A DNA stretch of 64,000 nt from Acridotheres tristis (taxonomy: Eukaryota; Chordata; Aves; Passeriformes; Sturnidae). Under the pieces are notes generated by a model, which was given only the letters and a program-made list of their open reading frames with translations, searched no databases and had not been told where the DNA came from. The position numbers and the translations under genes are program-made. Within the stretch, counting starts at the first letter, position 1. The number at the start of each line of letters is the position of its first letter. The stretch spans positions 17,098,589 through 17,162,588 of the forward strand of contig CM072888.1 in the NCBI GenBank assembly GCA_037013685.1, read 5' to 3'. This document shows, one piece after another, positions 51,361 through 62,493 of this stretch.

Positions 51361-54300
51361 CCTTCCTTTGCAGGAGCTTTGTTCTGGCAGATAATGGAAT
51401 GGAGCCACAATCCCTTAAGTGAAAGTATTTGCTCATTGCCCATTGCACTGGCTGTATTTCATAGTATTATAAAGAAATTTTATTCTGCCTGGGTAAACAA
51501 GCCACTAATTGAATTTGTACTAAAATATTTATTTGCCTACTCACCCTATCCAACACTAGCAGATGGCTGATAGGCACACATTGCTTAAAACTTTGAAAGA
51601 GATTTGTAACATTATATATATATAAAAAAAATCTGAATGGCTTTTGATTCAGTCTTGATACAAAGTGGAATATTTCTGCCTATTGTCTAGTTTGAATATA
51701 AAGTATAATTGTGACAAACCTCAAGGACTACAAAAACACTGAAAATGTCTTCTTTTGTATTCCTTACTTGGTTTTTTTTTTCTTTTTATTTGTATGTTGA
51801 AGCTCACTGGGAGTGTTATGGTAATTTCATCAGATCACTTGAATTTTACCAAATTTCAGCCAGAGATGCTTTTCTTGCAGCATCTTTCAGGTTTGGTTTA
51901 GCACAGCTGTGACTTTAGCAATAGGCCACCTGGACAGTTTCTTGACTCTTGGGCTCATATAGGCTGTATATTTCTGTGGCTTTTGGCTTTAATAACTGAA
52001 AACACAAGTGAGAATGGTGTGCACAGAAGTAGGGCCAGTTGCTTCCTTAAAGCAGATTTAGAAATAGTTTTATTATGGAAAGCACTAAAGGTATGTGCAA
52101 GGAGGACAGATGCATATCTCAGTTTATGCCCCAGCCCCAGCAGACCACCTGGAGCAGATTCAGAGGACAGAAAAACCTAAAAGCAAGGTTCTCTTGCAGA
52201 TGCTGAGGGAGGGAATTTAATAGGCAGAGCATGTTGTGAATGACCCATCCCTCGGATATTTTCCCAGCTTCTGGCAGTCTCTAGTGAAGAGTCTGCCTAG
52301 ATCAGGGACTACAACCAGCCCAACGTGTTTACTAGTACCTAAGCAACCTGGACTCCAGAAATTTGGCTGATTCACTTTTTAATACACTTGTATTTCAGCT
52401 TTTGTAATATCCTATTTTGCTGTACGCAAGAAGTGCTCCTTGTTTCTTTTGGACTTGCTGCATTGTCATTTCCCTGGATGCCTCCATCTCACTGATAAGA
52501 GAAGCAGCAAACAAAATCAGCTTCATACTCATCTTCTCAATCTTACAGACATCCTTCAAAATTCCCCTCTGTCATCTTCCCTCTAAGCTCAACTGTCTGT
52601 ATCTGTAGTCTCTTCTAAAATCAAGCATCGATTGTTTTTGCTATCTCTCTTTTCTAGTCTAGTGTTCTTCTTTAGATGGGCTGGTGACAGGCCTTGATGC
52701 TGGTGGAGCAGGAACACAGATGGAGAGGTAATGAGAGTGATACAAGTGAGCACATCCCTAAATATTTTTCCACAGTTGTAGCTCAGATATCGGCAATAAT
52801 CATCCCTGTTTTAAAAATAAATCTTTCCCCTGGCTGCTTGCAGATCTGATAGTTCATCTCGAGAGATTTACAGTGATGTGATTTTCCTGCACCCTAAGTA
52901 AAGAAATCTCAGATGTACAAAATGAAAGATTCTGAACTGCCTTTAAATTCCCCATACTCAGAATAAGAAGCCCAAAAAAAAAATTAAATACTTGAGTCAC
53001 TTATTAGGGACAGTTTTTTTCTCTGCCATATCTTGATTTAAATTGAATGTGTCATTTGGCATTAAGGAAAATGTGAGTTGTATCTTGAAAGGCAGCATAA
53101 CTCATAAATAGTGTAGCCATAAGCCAGCTGATGGCTTACTTATAACCAGGCAAATCTAATATCCTGCTTTGCTGTAGGGTATGTGATTTTCTGTATATGC
53201 TCCACACTCCTGTAATTGTTTGTTGTGGAGGATGGTGAATTTGCCACTTGCCATGAGCTCATTTCTTGTCTTAATGCAGTTAATATAGATGAATATATTT
53301 TTAAGGATTCTTTGAAATGTCAGTCATATTTTCACATTTTTCTGTATATAATCTTCCCATTGCAGAGAAAATCTGTGAAAAAAATGACTATAGGCTAAAT
53401 ATTTATTGAATTACACTATGACTGAGTCTATATTAAAAGATCCATATGAGGCTTCAAATTTTTTGGCCAGTCTCAGAAAGATATACAACTAGATATGAAA
53501 TTTCTTGCAAAGTAAACTACCTCATAACAAATGGCTTTATTAGAATTTGCTCAGAAAGATTTAAAGGTGAATGCCAGGAAAATTTATCAGGTAACCATAT
53601 TCTGGCTTCTTTGTCAAGAGAGGAGACAAAAAGTGTATTCCAGAAGCAGTTGCAAGGATTAATATAAAAATTACATCACATCCATGTGAACATATTTGAA
53701 CTGAGTATGAAATGCTTTCCTGATCAAGAAATGAAAAATTAACTTTCAGTTGTTTGACAGACATCTAAACATTAGACATTGTAGAAATAATTATATGAAA
53801 TAAAAATAATAGTAATAGTACAGTTTTTAATACTTCTGATTTAAAAAAAAAAAAGGCAAATATATTCCTGGGCCTTTCATAAGTATAAGCATTTGCTGAC
53901 ATCAGTAAATACCTGTTTTGTTGATTATTACCAGGACAGGTTTTATAAATGCCTTCAGGAATAAATCACCAAAGCCATTTACTCATCTTCAAAGAAATAG
54001 AAGGAAAAAATTGACAACAAAATAGAAAGGTGCACTTTAGAGAGTGATATAAAGTAGGTTGCTTTTAAATAGCTTTGCCATTAAAATGCCTTCATAGCTT
54101 CAAGGTTCTGATCTAAACTACCACTAATGTGTTTTTTTAAACATATTTTAAAAAGAGAAGTGCTTGCAATTAAGTGTAGACTCACATGCAATGCACAGAA
54201 GCAGATACAAATCTCTGTCTTTCAGAGATTACTTTGCTTACAGCTTTGCTTTTGAATGAACCACAGCCCTTTATGTCAATAGGACCATGTAAAAGGGCCT

Positions 54301-54475
54301 TCCAGGTAGATGTGGATCACTGTACACCTCCACCCTTAATCAGATGTAAGAGCTACTGGTCAGTGACAGCTACTGGGGTGGGGAAAGTGTTCCTGTATGC
54401 TTGTCTTGGGCTGCAATGCAGAATGTAGCCAATAGTACATATTCTATAACCAAAATTATGTATTCTATCACCATC
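51361..54475. other. Non-coding DNA
   Basis: No gene or transposon recognised. An A12 run lies at 53843-53854. Confidence 0.5.
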
Positions 54476-55080
54476 TGTTAAAAGCAGGTGGGGCAGTGTT
54501 CTTTCTTTTCCATGACCCATCCTTCCCCCAGGGAGATATCTTCTGTTAATGGGCCATTGAGTCCCACTGCATGACCGATAAAATTACATCATCCCATTGG
54601 GAGATGCTCCAGCCAGGAAGAGGAGCCAAGCATTTCTTACCTAGATAAAAACTGAAATTTGGAACATCAGGGCAGCCTTTTTCCACTGGATTCCAGAAGA
54701 AAATCAGATCCTTCAACATCATCACTGGATCTTTGGAGAAAAACTGCACCTTCTACAGGAGCACTGCTTCAGCTGAACCAGATGTGTCATCCAGGAGGAC
54801 TGCAGCCACCATTTAATGGGACTGTTAGCAGCATCTTGACTGACTGACGAGGTATCAGGTTGTATTCTGATTCTGTCAGTGTTTTGGGTTTGTTCTCTGT
54901 AATACTGTATTTCTATTTTAATTTTTCCTAGTAAAGAACTGTTATTCCTATTCCCATATCTTTGCCTGAGAGCTCCTTTATTTCAAAATTATAGTAATTT
55001 GGAGGCAGGGGGTTTACATTTTCCATTTCAAGAGAGGCTCCTGCCTTCCTTAGCAGACACCTGTCTTTCAAACCAAGACA
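54476..55080 (+). mobile_element. Solo LTR of a passerine-type endogenous retrovirus
   Basis: A unit of about 605 bp begins TGTTA and ends AGACA, i.e. with the TG...CA termini of retroviral LTRs. Blocks such as 'gggccattgagtcccactgc' and 'gagatgctccagccaggaag' match, as I remember it, an LTR family abundant in songbird genomes (zebra-finch TguLTR5-like, probably ERVL/class III). A TATA-like AGATAAAA lies at 54643-54650 and a polyadenylation-like AGTAAA at 54930-54935, which fixes the + orientation. No gag, pol or env sequence or second LTR lies within the window on either side, so this is a solo LTR left by recombination. The bases flanking the proposed ends (CCATC and ATGTT) do not form a target-site duplication, so either the ends are a few bases off or the duplication has decayed. 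The sequence looks well preserved. Confidence 0.8.
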
Positions 55081-58000
55081 ATGTTCCATTTCTGTGCTAG
55101 AGAGTGAAAACTAGAAAAGTCTGGGGCTGGGATTTAGCACTCACCCAATGTTTCTCCTTTTACTTGCCCTCTTTAGGAAGAAGCAGCTACAAATAAAACA
55201 AGAGGCCACTCTACCTGTGAACGGCAATTCTTCATGTAGAGCATCCTTGCTCCTTGATTAATAGCACATCTCCCTGTAATTTATAACCATGCCTGCATTT
55301 GGGTGGCATCAGAATAGCAAGAAAAAAGAGTCAGATTTATTAAGAGGGAAGCCATATAGCTGCTTATTTGGTTTTGCTCAGAATCTCATAACCGCTATCA
55401 GCATAAGAAGCAAAATTGTCTGAAACACAAGGGCCAGGTGAGGGTTCTACACTGGCTGGGATGAGGCACAGTGCATTTCTGGCCCCAGTCTGAGCCCATG
55501 TCTGGCTTCCAGTCACCAGCACTCCAGCACTGTCCTGGTCATGCCCTGCTGCCACACTCTGGGCTTTGTGTCTTGCGTGGTGGGATTTGTGTCTCGTCCT
55601 TCTGCTTGGAACAGGAAGTATTTTTAATTGAGAAGTAAAGAACCATAAAAGAGAGCATGGCAAAGGAGGATAAAACAACAGTGGAAAGTAAAGAAAAGAG
55701 ACTTTGCTTTAGAAAGAAGTATTTTGATCCCATTTTTGCCAAGGTTCATGGCAGAATGGCAGTAGCTGTGTTTCATCCTTCTCAAACTGCCTGACGATGG
55801 CTTGTCTGTGGAGGAGGCACACAAAATTTTTGTGAAAGTTTGATCAATCTTCCACATATTTGCTTTCCCTGTTAGTGTAATTAGTTACCTAGACCACATT
55901 TTAAAGCTGATAAAATGACATAAGCAGTCAGCTTTGTGCAGTTGTACTACCTGCCCTCCTAAAGGTATTGCAGCAAGCAAGACAAGGCTGACAGTACCAA
56001 CTGAAGCTGGAAATGTTGCCTGTGTTGCTCTGCAACCAGTTTTCAGTGGAGATTGGTATCAGCAATTGCATATGGACAAGACTGATAGGTGCAATGGTAC
56101 CTTTAACCTTTAATTTGGAGTTAGCTGTGTTCCCTCCAGCTCTCCATCATTTAACATAGCTGATGAGGTGTTTCAGATATGGCCTTGACAGAGCACTGAT
56201 ACTTTTCTACTGGAAGCTCAAACTGGCACGTGAAAAAAAAAAAAGAGATAAATTTTAGTAAGTGCTTAGGTGATCTGAGTCACCCTGCAGCCTCCATTGC
56301 TACAGGGTCCCTGACTGCATGGTGGCACATGCTTGATTCCTTGATTCCAGGTCTGGCTTCCTGGGAGAAGAAAAATTGACGTCCAGCTTTGTCTAGGGGA
56401 CTGAGATTGTATTTAAATGCTGTGATATGCCTAGTAACATTCATAAGTGAATAGATAATTTTAAAATGTGCTCTATGGTACCTATCCTATCCCTTCTAGA
56501 CATCTGGCCTTACTTTCATTCTCCCATGGGATCATATCCTCTGTGAGGCATTTCAAATTGTGTGCCCAAGCTCATTGTACAGGCAATGGATGGGGTATAA
56601 TGCTCTCAGGATACCACTCAAAGAACTCTCTGTGACATTTTCTTGCTACAGGAAGCAGTTCTGAATTTGTCACTGATATCCTCATTATCTGTAGAAAAGA
56701 AACAAAAACCTTGGAAAAAGGTGTGGAGAGTCCCTGTGCTTTATTATCCCCTGGCAGGCTCAAAGCATTAGAGTGGCCCTACTGTGCTATTAGGTTTGGT
56801 GTGTCACCTGGGAAGGCCATCTGCAAGGGGCTTGTGGGACGGCTACTGGCACTGGCACTGGGGGGGGCACAGCTTTCCAGACATTTTGCAGGTGCAGAAT
56901 TAGGTGCTTGTGTGGTGATTTTAGACTTGGAAAGTTTCGAGCTAATATTTTTGGGAACAGCTTTGATTATGGTGTATTTTAATCAGAAGAAATGGAGCTG
57001 CTTATAATTTTCTGGGCTGAATTAAGTCAGGTAAGTCTGGAATAAAAGAGGATTTTTTTGTTTGTCGTTGCTTGGCTCAGTCATACTGGGAAATTATTTG
57101 ATACTCCGGCTCTAATGGCAATCCAGTAACCACTCTGACCTGTGTTTATTCCTGTTTGAACATTATTCAGAATCTCAAAATTATCTTAACATCAAATAAA
57201 TCTTTTTCATCTGTGAGTACATTGTACAAAAGGAGTTTGTTTATACATAATTTTGTGCTTTTTTCCTGATCTTTACAATTCAGTCTACTCTATTTATCTT
57301 AATTTTTTTACGAAGATACTTGAAATCTGCAAAGGAACAAAGAAGGACACATGCCAAAAGTTTGCCTTCAACACTTTTTTTTAAGTTGGTGTTAATTTTT
57401 GAGCCATTATTCAAGCAGCTGTCCAGGTCAAGAGAGTTCAAGCATGCTTCTTCTGTGCCACTTGCACTCCAAGACTGCAGAGAAGGAAGGGAAGTCTGCA
57501 AATTATTAAGCATTTGGCAGTGCCTTCTAGTTCTATTAGGTTATAACTGCATCAGCTGCATGATTAAGAGGAAGTGACAGGTAAGCAAAATGAGAACAAA
57601 AGTCTCATGCTGTTAAAAGCAAATGTCACCATATCAAACACACTGCACACTTATACCAGTTCTCTCTCTGAAAATACATACAAGAGGAGGAAAATAGGAG
57701 AGCGGGAGCTTCTGTGTGCTGGTGGGTGTGTTCTCGTGTGTTTGTACAGTTTGAGTACATTGATGTTTAGCTCAAGTGGATGTGTCTGTTTCCATGTGTG
57801 GAAAGCAATGCACCCATGGAATTGTAGCACGGGTTGTAACAGTGTGCTGGAGATGGAGCACAGTGGTGCCTTTGTGCAGTCCACTGGTCTGTTTGCTGGC
57901 TTGAGGTTTTCTGTACAGTTTTTTTTTTATTTTTCCCTTAATTAATTGATTTCTGGAAAAATAATGATCACATTTTTAAGGGTTTTGCTTCTCAGGTTAC

Positions 58001-59944
58001 TTACAAACCCTGAATGAATCCAATTAAAATATGAGTATTGTGACAAATTGCTACATTTATAGCTTTGTTTTTTAATTGATTACTCTTTATGTATGCTGTA
58101 ATATTTTAGAATGACATTTTTCAAATTGCAAGTTCTACAACAAAATAAGAGTGTTTTCACAAACACTCAATAATTGTGACCTTTAGTTTGGTAGATGATG
58201 GTCTGTAACATATGCATGGGGATGAAAATACCTCTAGCTGGCATCTAAGAACCAAAGTGTTTTCTAGTTAGGCTCAAAACTGGGAGTGACTCTGAGAGGC
58301 AGAAGCATGACAACCAGTTTTGGGGTATGTGAAAGAAGGTGAGATTATGTAAGGCCCTGACCAAATTAAGTGTCTCCAGCTTGGCTGGGGAGAACAGAGC
58401 ACTGCTCCTCTGCTGTTTCAGAATTAATCCTGCCAAGCATACGGACTGCTTTCAAAATATCTTCCCTTGGCTGAAGACCAGGGGGAAAACCATATTTTTC
58501 AGAGACATTACAGAGTCATATAGAGGCAGGAGATGGTGAGGTTCCTTGGAGACCCCACCATTACATTGCCAGTTGAGATCTGAGCTGAGTGTGCAACAGG
58601 ACAAACTGGTGCTCTTGGTTTCCTGCTTGTGTCCTTTATTCCATATACTGTTATTTTAACTAGCTGGGAGAAGATGAGGAGGATTGTCATACTGCCAGCC
58701 ACTGAGCAGGGGTGTGACACCTTAAATTCTTGGGTGTCACTTGTGGGTTTGTCTATTCCATGTTATTCTCCTGGCAGTCTGTATTCCAGTTATTCAGCTG
58801 TGCATATCAATGTCAGTGGGGTCCCACTTAGCAGGGTTTTGGGCTGGGAGGAGAGTTCAGTTTATACTTTTATAACATCAAACTTATGCACACATATACA
58901 CCACATATGAATGGAAGTGAAAACATGAAAAAGCAGAGATTGCAGGTTGAGTGCTGAGAAGTGAAACAATGTTCAGGCGATAACATCACCTGAGTGACAT
59001 TAATTCCCCTGCCTGTTCCTTACCACTACTGTCATATAATATTAATGGTTGCATTCACAGAGAAAGGAGGAGCAGGCTTTAATACTGGGGATTCACACGA
59101 CATGGCCACTGAAATCCTGAAGATAAGGGGAATTTTGCATTCTTGAAGTGCCCAAGTTAAGTACATTTAGAAAATATGTAGACTAGCTTGAGCCTCTGTT
59201 GTAGAATTTCACAGATATAAAATGAAAATGTCATTCAGCTTCTGTGTTACAATATATGGAGGTTAAATCTATCTATATTATTCAATCATAAGTGAAGGTT
59301 TCTTGCAGCAGTAACAGTACTCAAAAGTTTCATGCTGCTGCTGGATAGGGTATTTTAATTTCTTTATATTTATAGTAATAAAATTTAAAAAGAGACAACA
59401 TCCCCAATTTTGTGTGCTTAATATGTGTGAAAACACATGAGAAAGAGCTGCTTCTTTAATGTAACTTCAAAAAATCATCATCTTAAAAATGTTCTTTTTG
59501 AGTTTTCTAATGATATGGACAAAATACCAAGACTGATGAAAACTCAAGTGGTCAAGGAGAAAAATCTTGACTAATTTCTTTTCCCTGAAAAGAGACTATG
59601 GATATCTAGTACTGCATGCCTGCTCACAGATTGTTTAAAACTCATGTGAGTGCCAGATATTGAGGCACAAGAGCTGGTCAGCCAGGCTGTCAGGGATCTG
59701 TTTCTTGTTGCAGTTGAAACTGGTAGCTGAGCTTCTCTTTATTTCTGTGCAGGTGTCTGACTCTGCAACTTCATATCTTGGGATGTTGTATTGATTAACA
59801 TTGTACAAGAGATGTGTACCTTTCTTTTCTAGCAAGCATACCTGTACAAGTCAAATATTAATGCCTAGGGTATTCTGTAAATAGCATTCATAATTCTGCT
59901 CTGAAGTAACTTTCTGTGAAGCCATTTTCCACTCTGTTTCTTAG
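55081..59944. other. Non-coding DNA upstream of candidate exon
   Basis: No transposon recognised. An A12 run lies at 56233-56244 and a G8 run near 56860. Several short segments with paired splice-like signals occur (for example 55382-55437) but none is convincing. If the exon at 59945 is real, this is its upstream intron. Confidence 0.5.
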
Positions 59945-60124
59945 AGAAAAACAAATATATAACAGAACTCCAAGACTCCTTTCCAATATTTCATTTGCCG
60001 GCTTTCAAACGTCATCATGGGAGCAATGAGACAAGAAAAGAGTCTTTTCTTCCTTCAAGGTCTGCAGTGAACAGTGTAAAGCCACGCACAACGGATTTGG
60101 AAGAAGCTTTATACATTATGACAA
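59945..60124 (+). CDS. Candidate internal coding exon (180 bp), unknown gene
   Basis: This is the best coding candidate in the window. A pyrimidine-rich acceptor (CCACTCTGTTTCTTAG) ends at 59944, and an ACAA|GTGAGT donor starts at 60125. The exon is exactly 180 bp and symmetric: two bases complete a codon, 59 codons follow without a stop, and one base is left over (phase 1 in and out). Both other frames contain stops. The peptide starts KNKYITELQDSFPIFH, is basic in the middle (around HLPAFKRHHGSNETRK) and ends in TTDLEEALYIMT. It is hydrophilic, without a transmembrane segment, and helix-prone at both ends. It has several CpGs in an otherwise CpG-poor region, as coding exons often do. I do not recognise the protein, and a chance open frame is still possible. 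Confidence 0.5.
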
Positions 60125-61036
60125 GTGAGTGTATCTCCAGGGTGCTCTGCTGTTGTGGAATGTAGTTCTAAGCCACATCATCTATTAAGTCCCTGAATGT
60201 GGTAAAATTTCTCAGGTTCTTGGAAATGAAATGCAGATGAAAAGACCCCCATGACTCAGTCCTTATGAATGCAATGAAATAAGATTATCAGCCTAAATTG
60301 TCCCTACTAATCAACAGTGTAAGCTTACAGTGATAGCCTCTGTAAATCTGCAGAGCTTTGGGACTGTGCTGGGTGGAAGGAGGCAACTGACAGCTTCAGG
60401 GTCATGTTCTCAATATGAGTCTCAAAATGTTCCTGCTGAAAAAAAGAAAAGAAGGCATATGTACTCATTACTCCTCAGGAGATGTTCATGTGGTTAGAAA
60501 ATGCATGATTATAAAGCTGCTTCTACAGAGAGGGTTTGGAGATGGTTTTTTTCCCTTTTTTTCATCCTCTCCTCTCTCACAGTTTCTCTTTACTTATTAA
60601 GCCCTGAAATTCAGCCTTTCAAAATTTGTCATGCCAACCAAAGCAGGGGATGGCTCTGTGGCTATACTATTTCTGTCATGCTGAAAATGATTTAGTGTTG
60701 ACATGCCTGCACTGATGTACACCCATACATTTATTCATACCTTGCTTTTCAGCACTGAATAAAGAATAGTCTGATAAATATGCTTAAAATGAGGAGAATG
60801 AACTGCCTTCTCATTGATAATCAGAGGCCAGTTATGCTGTCGGTACTTTAACTATAATACCTGGCATCCAAGGGATAATAAATACTTCCTTTAATCTTTT
60901 TTTAATTTTCTGTCAGTGTGTGTGTGCTTGTCTGGATACTTTTCATACCTGTGATCTACTTCTTAGATTATGTCTTTAACTTCTCAAGTTGTATTTTGTT
61001 AATCAGCTTTCACAGGAAAGGGACAGATTTCATAGC
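60125..61036. other. Likely intron between candidate exons
   Basis: Non-coding, with no recognised repeat. It would be the 5' part of the last intron if both the 59945 and 61323 segments are exons. Confidence 0.4.
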
Positions 61037-61103
61037 AAAAAAAAAAAAAAAAAAAAAAAGGATTGCCAAGTTAATTAAAGTTTAGAAAAAAAGAAAAAAA
61101 AAA
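61037..61103. repeat. A23 homopolymer and A-rich follow-up
   Basis: Twenty-three consecutive A at 61037-61059, then A7-G-A10 at 61086-61103. I see no recognisable retroposon body upstream, so it cannot be called a retroposon tail. Confidence 0.85.
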
Positions 61104-61322
61104 GAACATGCAACAGCCTGACTAGACACAGAAATTGTAGAGAAGAACCAGTATCAAATATGAGAATATCTTATTAAAAATGCACTGCATGAATCAAAGT
61201 GGTTCATCATTAAAGCATTCCTATGGAATTTTTTTAATAGACAGTTTGCTTAATAAATAAATAAATAGATTTTTCTACTGGGGAAATATTCATTATAATG
61301 AATTTTCTCCTTATCCATTTAG

Positions 61323-61387
61323 GTACAGTGCCTTCCAAGAAGTCAGTAATTCTTGTCCTGTCAAAGTTTACTGCTGGTTTTGGGTAG
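61323..61387 (+). CDS. Candidate terminal coding exon with stop codon
   Basis: A good acceptor (TTTTCTCCTTATCCATTTAG) ends at 61322. Entering in phase 1, as the 59945 exon requires, the join completes an AGT codon. Twenty codons then follow (TVPSKKSVILVLSKFTAGFG) before TAG at 61385-61387. The predicted C-terminus is basic and then hydrophobic. AATAAA lies 20 bp past the stop. The segment is short enough to be open by chance (roughly one in three), so the call rests on the acceptor, the phase and the polyadenylation signal together. Confidence 0.25.
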
Positions 61388-61406
61388 TCTTAAAGAGAGG
61401 TGAAAG

Positions 61407-61412
61407 AATAAA
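61407..61412 (+). promoter_or_regulatory. Candidate polyadenylation signal AATAAA
   Basis: AATAAA lies 20 bp downstream of the candidate stop codon at 61387, followed within 30 bp by 'gtcgagtcttttgcag', which is mildly GU-rich. AATAAA is frequent in AT-rich DNA, so its position behind a candidate terminal exon is the only reason to list it. Another AATAAA occurs near 61874. Confidence 0.25.
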
Positions 61413-62463
61413 AAACAGTCGAGTCTTTTGCAGTTAATAACACCAGAAAATGGCAGACTGCTAAACTCAGAGCCTTAATCTTGGTAGAGAGGGAATACTT
61501 GGACAACTGAACCTTCAAAAATTTCAAGGTCATATGGGCTTATGAATATACTAAAGGGTCTATAGTAGGAGCTGCAGAAAGAGAGAGACTGAAAAGCCTG
61601 TGAGGTGCAGGCTGGGGATAATTCCCAGTGTGTCTCATGTCACATTGCTGCAAGACACAATCTCCAGCAGGAAAATGCCCTGCAGATGCCATAACTTGCT
61701 TCAGCACATGACATCCAATTTTGCAAGGTCTGCTGACAGGCACGGAATTAACTTGGTCTGCTCCTGTAGGCATGCCTGGGAGCTGCTTACCAGTTCCAGC
61801 AGCATGTCAAGATATTTGCCCCATCTTTTACGAAAGAAAAATAGCCGTCAGCATTGGCATTTGAAAGAGCACCAATAAATTCAGGTAGAAGCTGAAGAGT
61901 CATTTCAGTAGTTTCCCTTGTGTCTGAAGTTAAATGTTATGCTAGGCTTTTTTGTTAAACTCAAGTCTCTGAGGAAATACATAAGATTTTCATGACATTC
62001 ATTATGGTCCTATTTAAATTAATACAAAGCCAACAGAGTTAATTAGGGGAAATAACTTGGTATGTTTTTGTTGTGTGTACAATTCTATAGGTGGAATTCA
62101 GTTCTTAAAGGATGTGATGTGACTGAGAAGTCCTATGAAGAATTTTCTTATTTTGTTTTCAGTTTTATAGGACTCTTCTGTAAAAGGCTGCACTAAGGAG
62201 ATAGGTGCTTTGTAGAAGATTCTATCCTTGGGTAACTATTCCTGTAAGTGCAATTACTTTTTTTTCTCTATATCACTCCTATATAATTTGCTCTCATGAG
62301 CTGATTTATTTTATTTTTTTAATTCAAGTCTCTTATCCTAAAGAATAGTGCAAAGTAATCCAAGAGAAGACCTCATAAACCTTTTTGCATCCACCTGAAT
62401 AAATCCTGATTAGGAACCTGTGCAGTGATGTTATCCTGATTGGTGGGAAATTGGTGAAGGAAA
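61413..62463. other. Non-coding DNA
   Basis: No gene, exon or transposon recognised. Confidence 0.5.
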
Positions 62464-62493
62464 CAACCAATTTTCAATCAACATAATTGGTTG
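62464..62493. repeat. Inverted CCAAT repeat (9-bp hairpin)
   Basis: CAACCAATT at 62464-62472 and AATTGGTTG at 62485-62493 are exact reverse complements around a 12-nt spacer. Each arm contains a CCAAT core in opposite orientation. A role as paired CCAAT boxes is only a guess; no TATA box or CpG-rich sequence is nearby. Confidence 0.65.

Noticed and set aside
50870..51448. Minus-strand frames of 162-192 codons (and a 170-codon + frame) across the 51-kb region
   Set aside because: They are translations of the (TTTCC) array in successive frames: 5-bp units carry no stop in several frames, so length is meaningless here.
56987..57029. Exon-like segment before a CAG|GTAAGT donor at 57030
   Set aside because: The acceptor is weak, and the 14 open codons are expected by chance; its exit phase does not match the 59945 exon.
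61037..61059. A23 run as the poly(A) tail of a processed pseudogene
   Set aside because: No AATAAA at the expected distance and no mRNA-like or retroposon body was recognised upstream, nor a target-site duplication.
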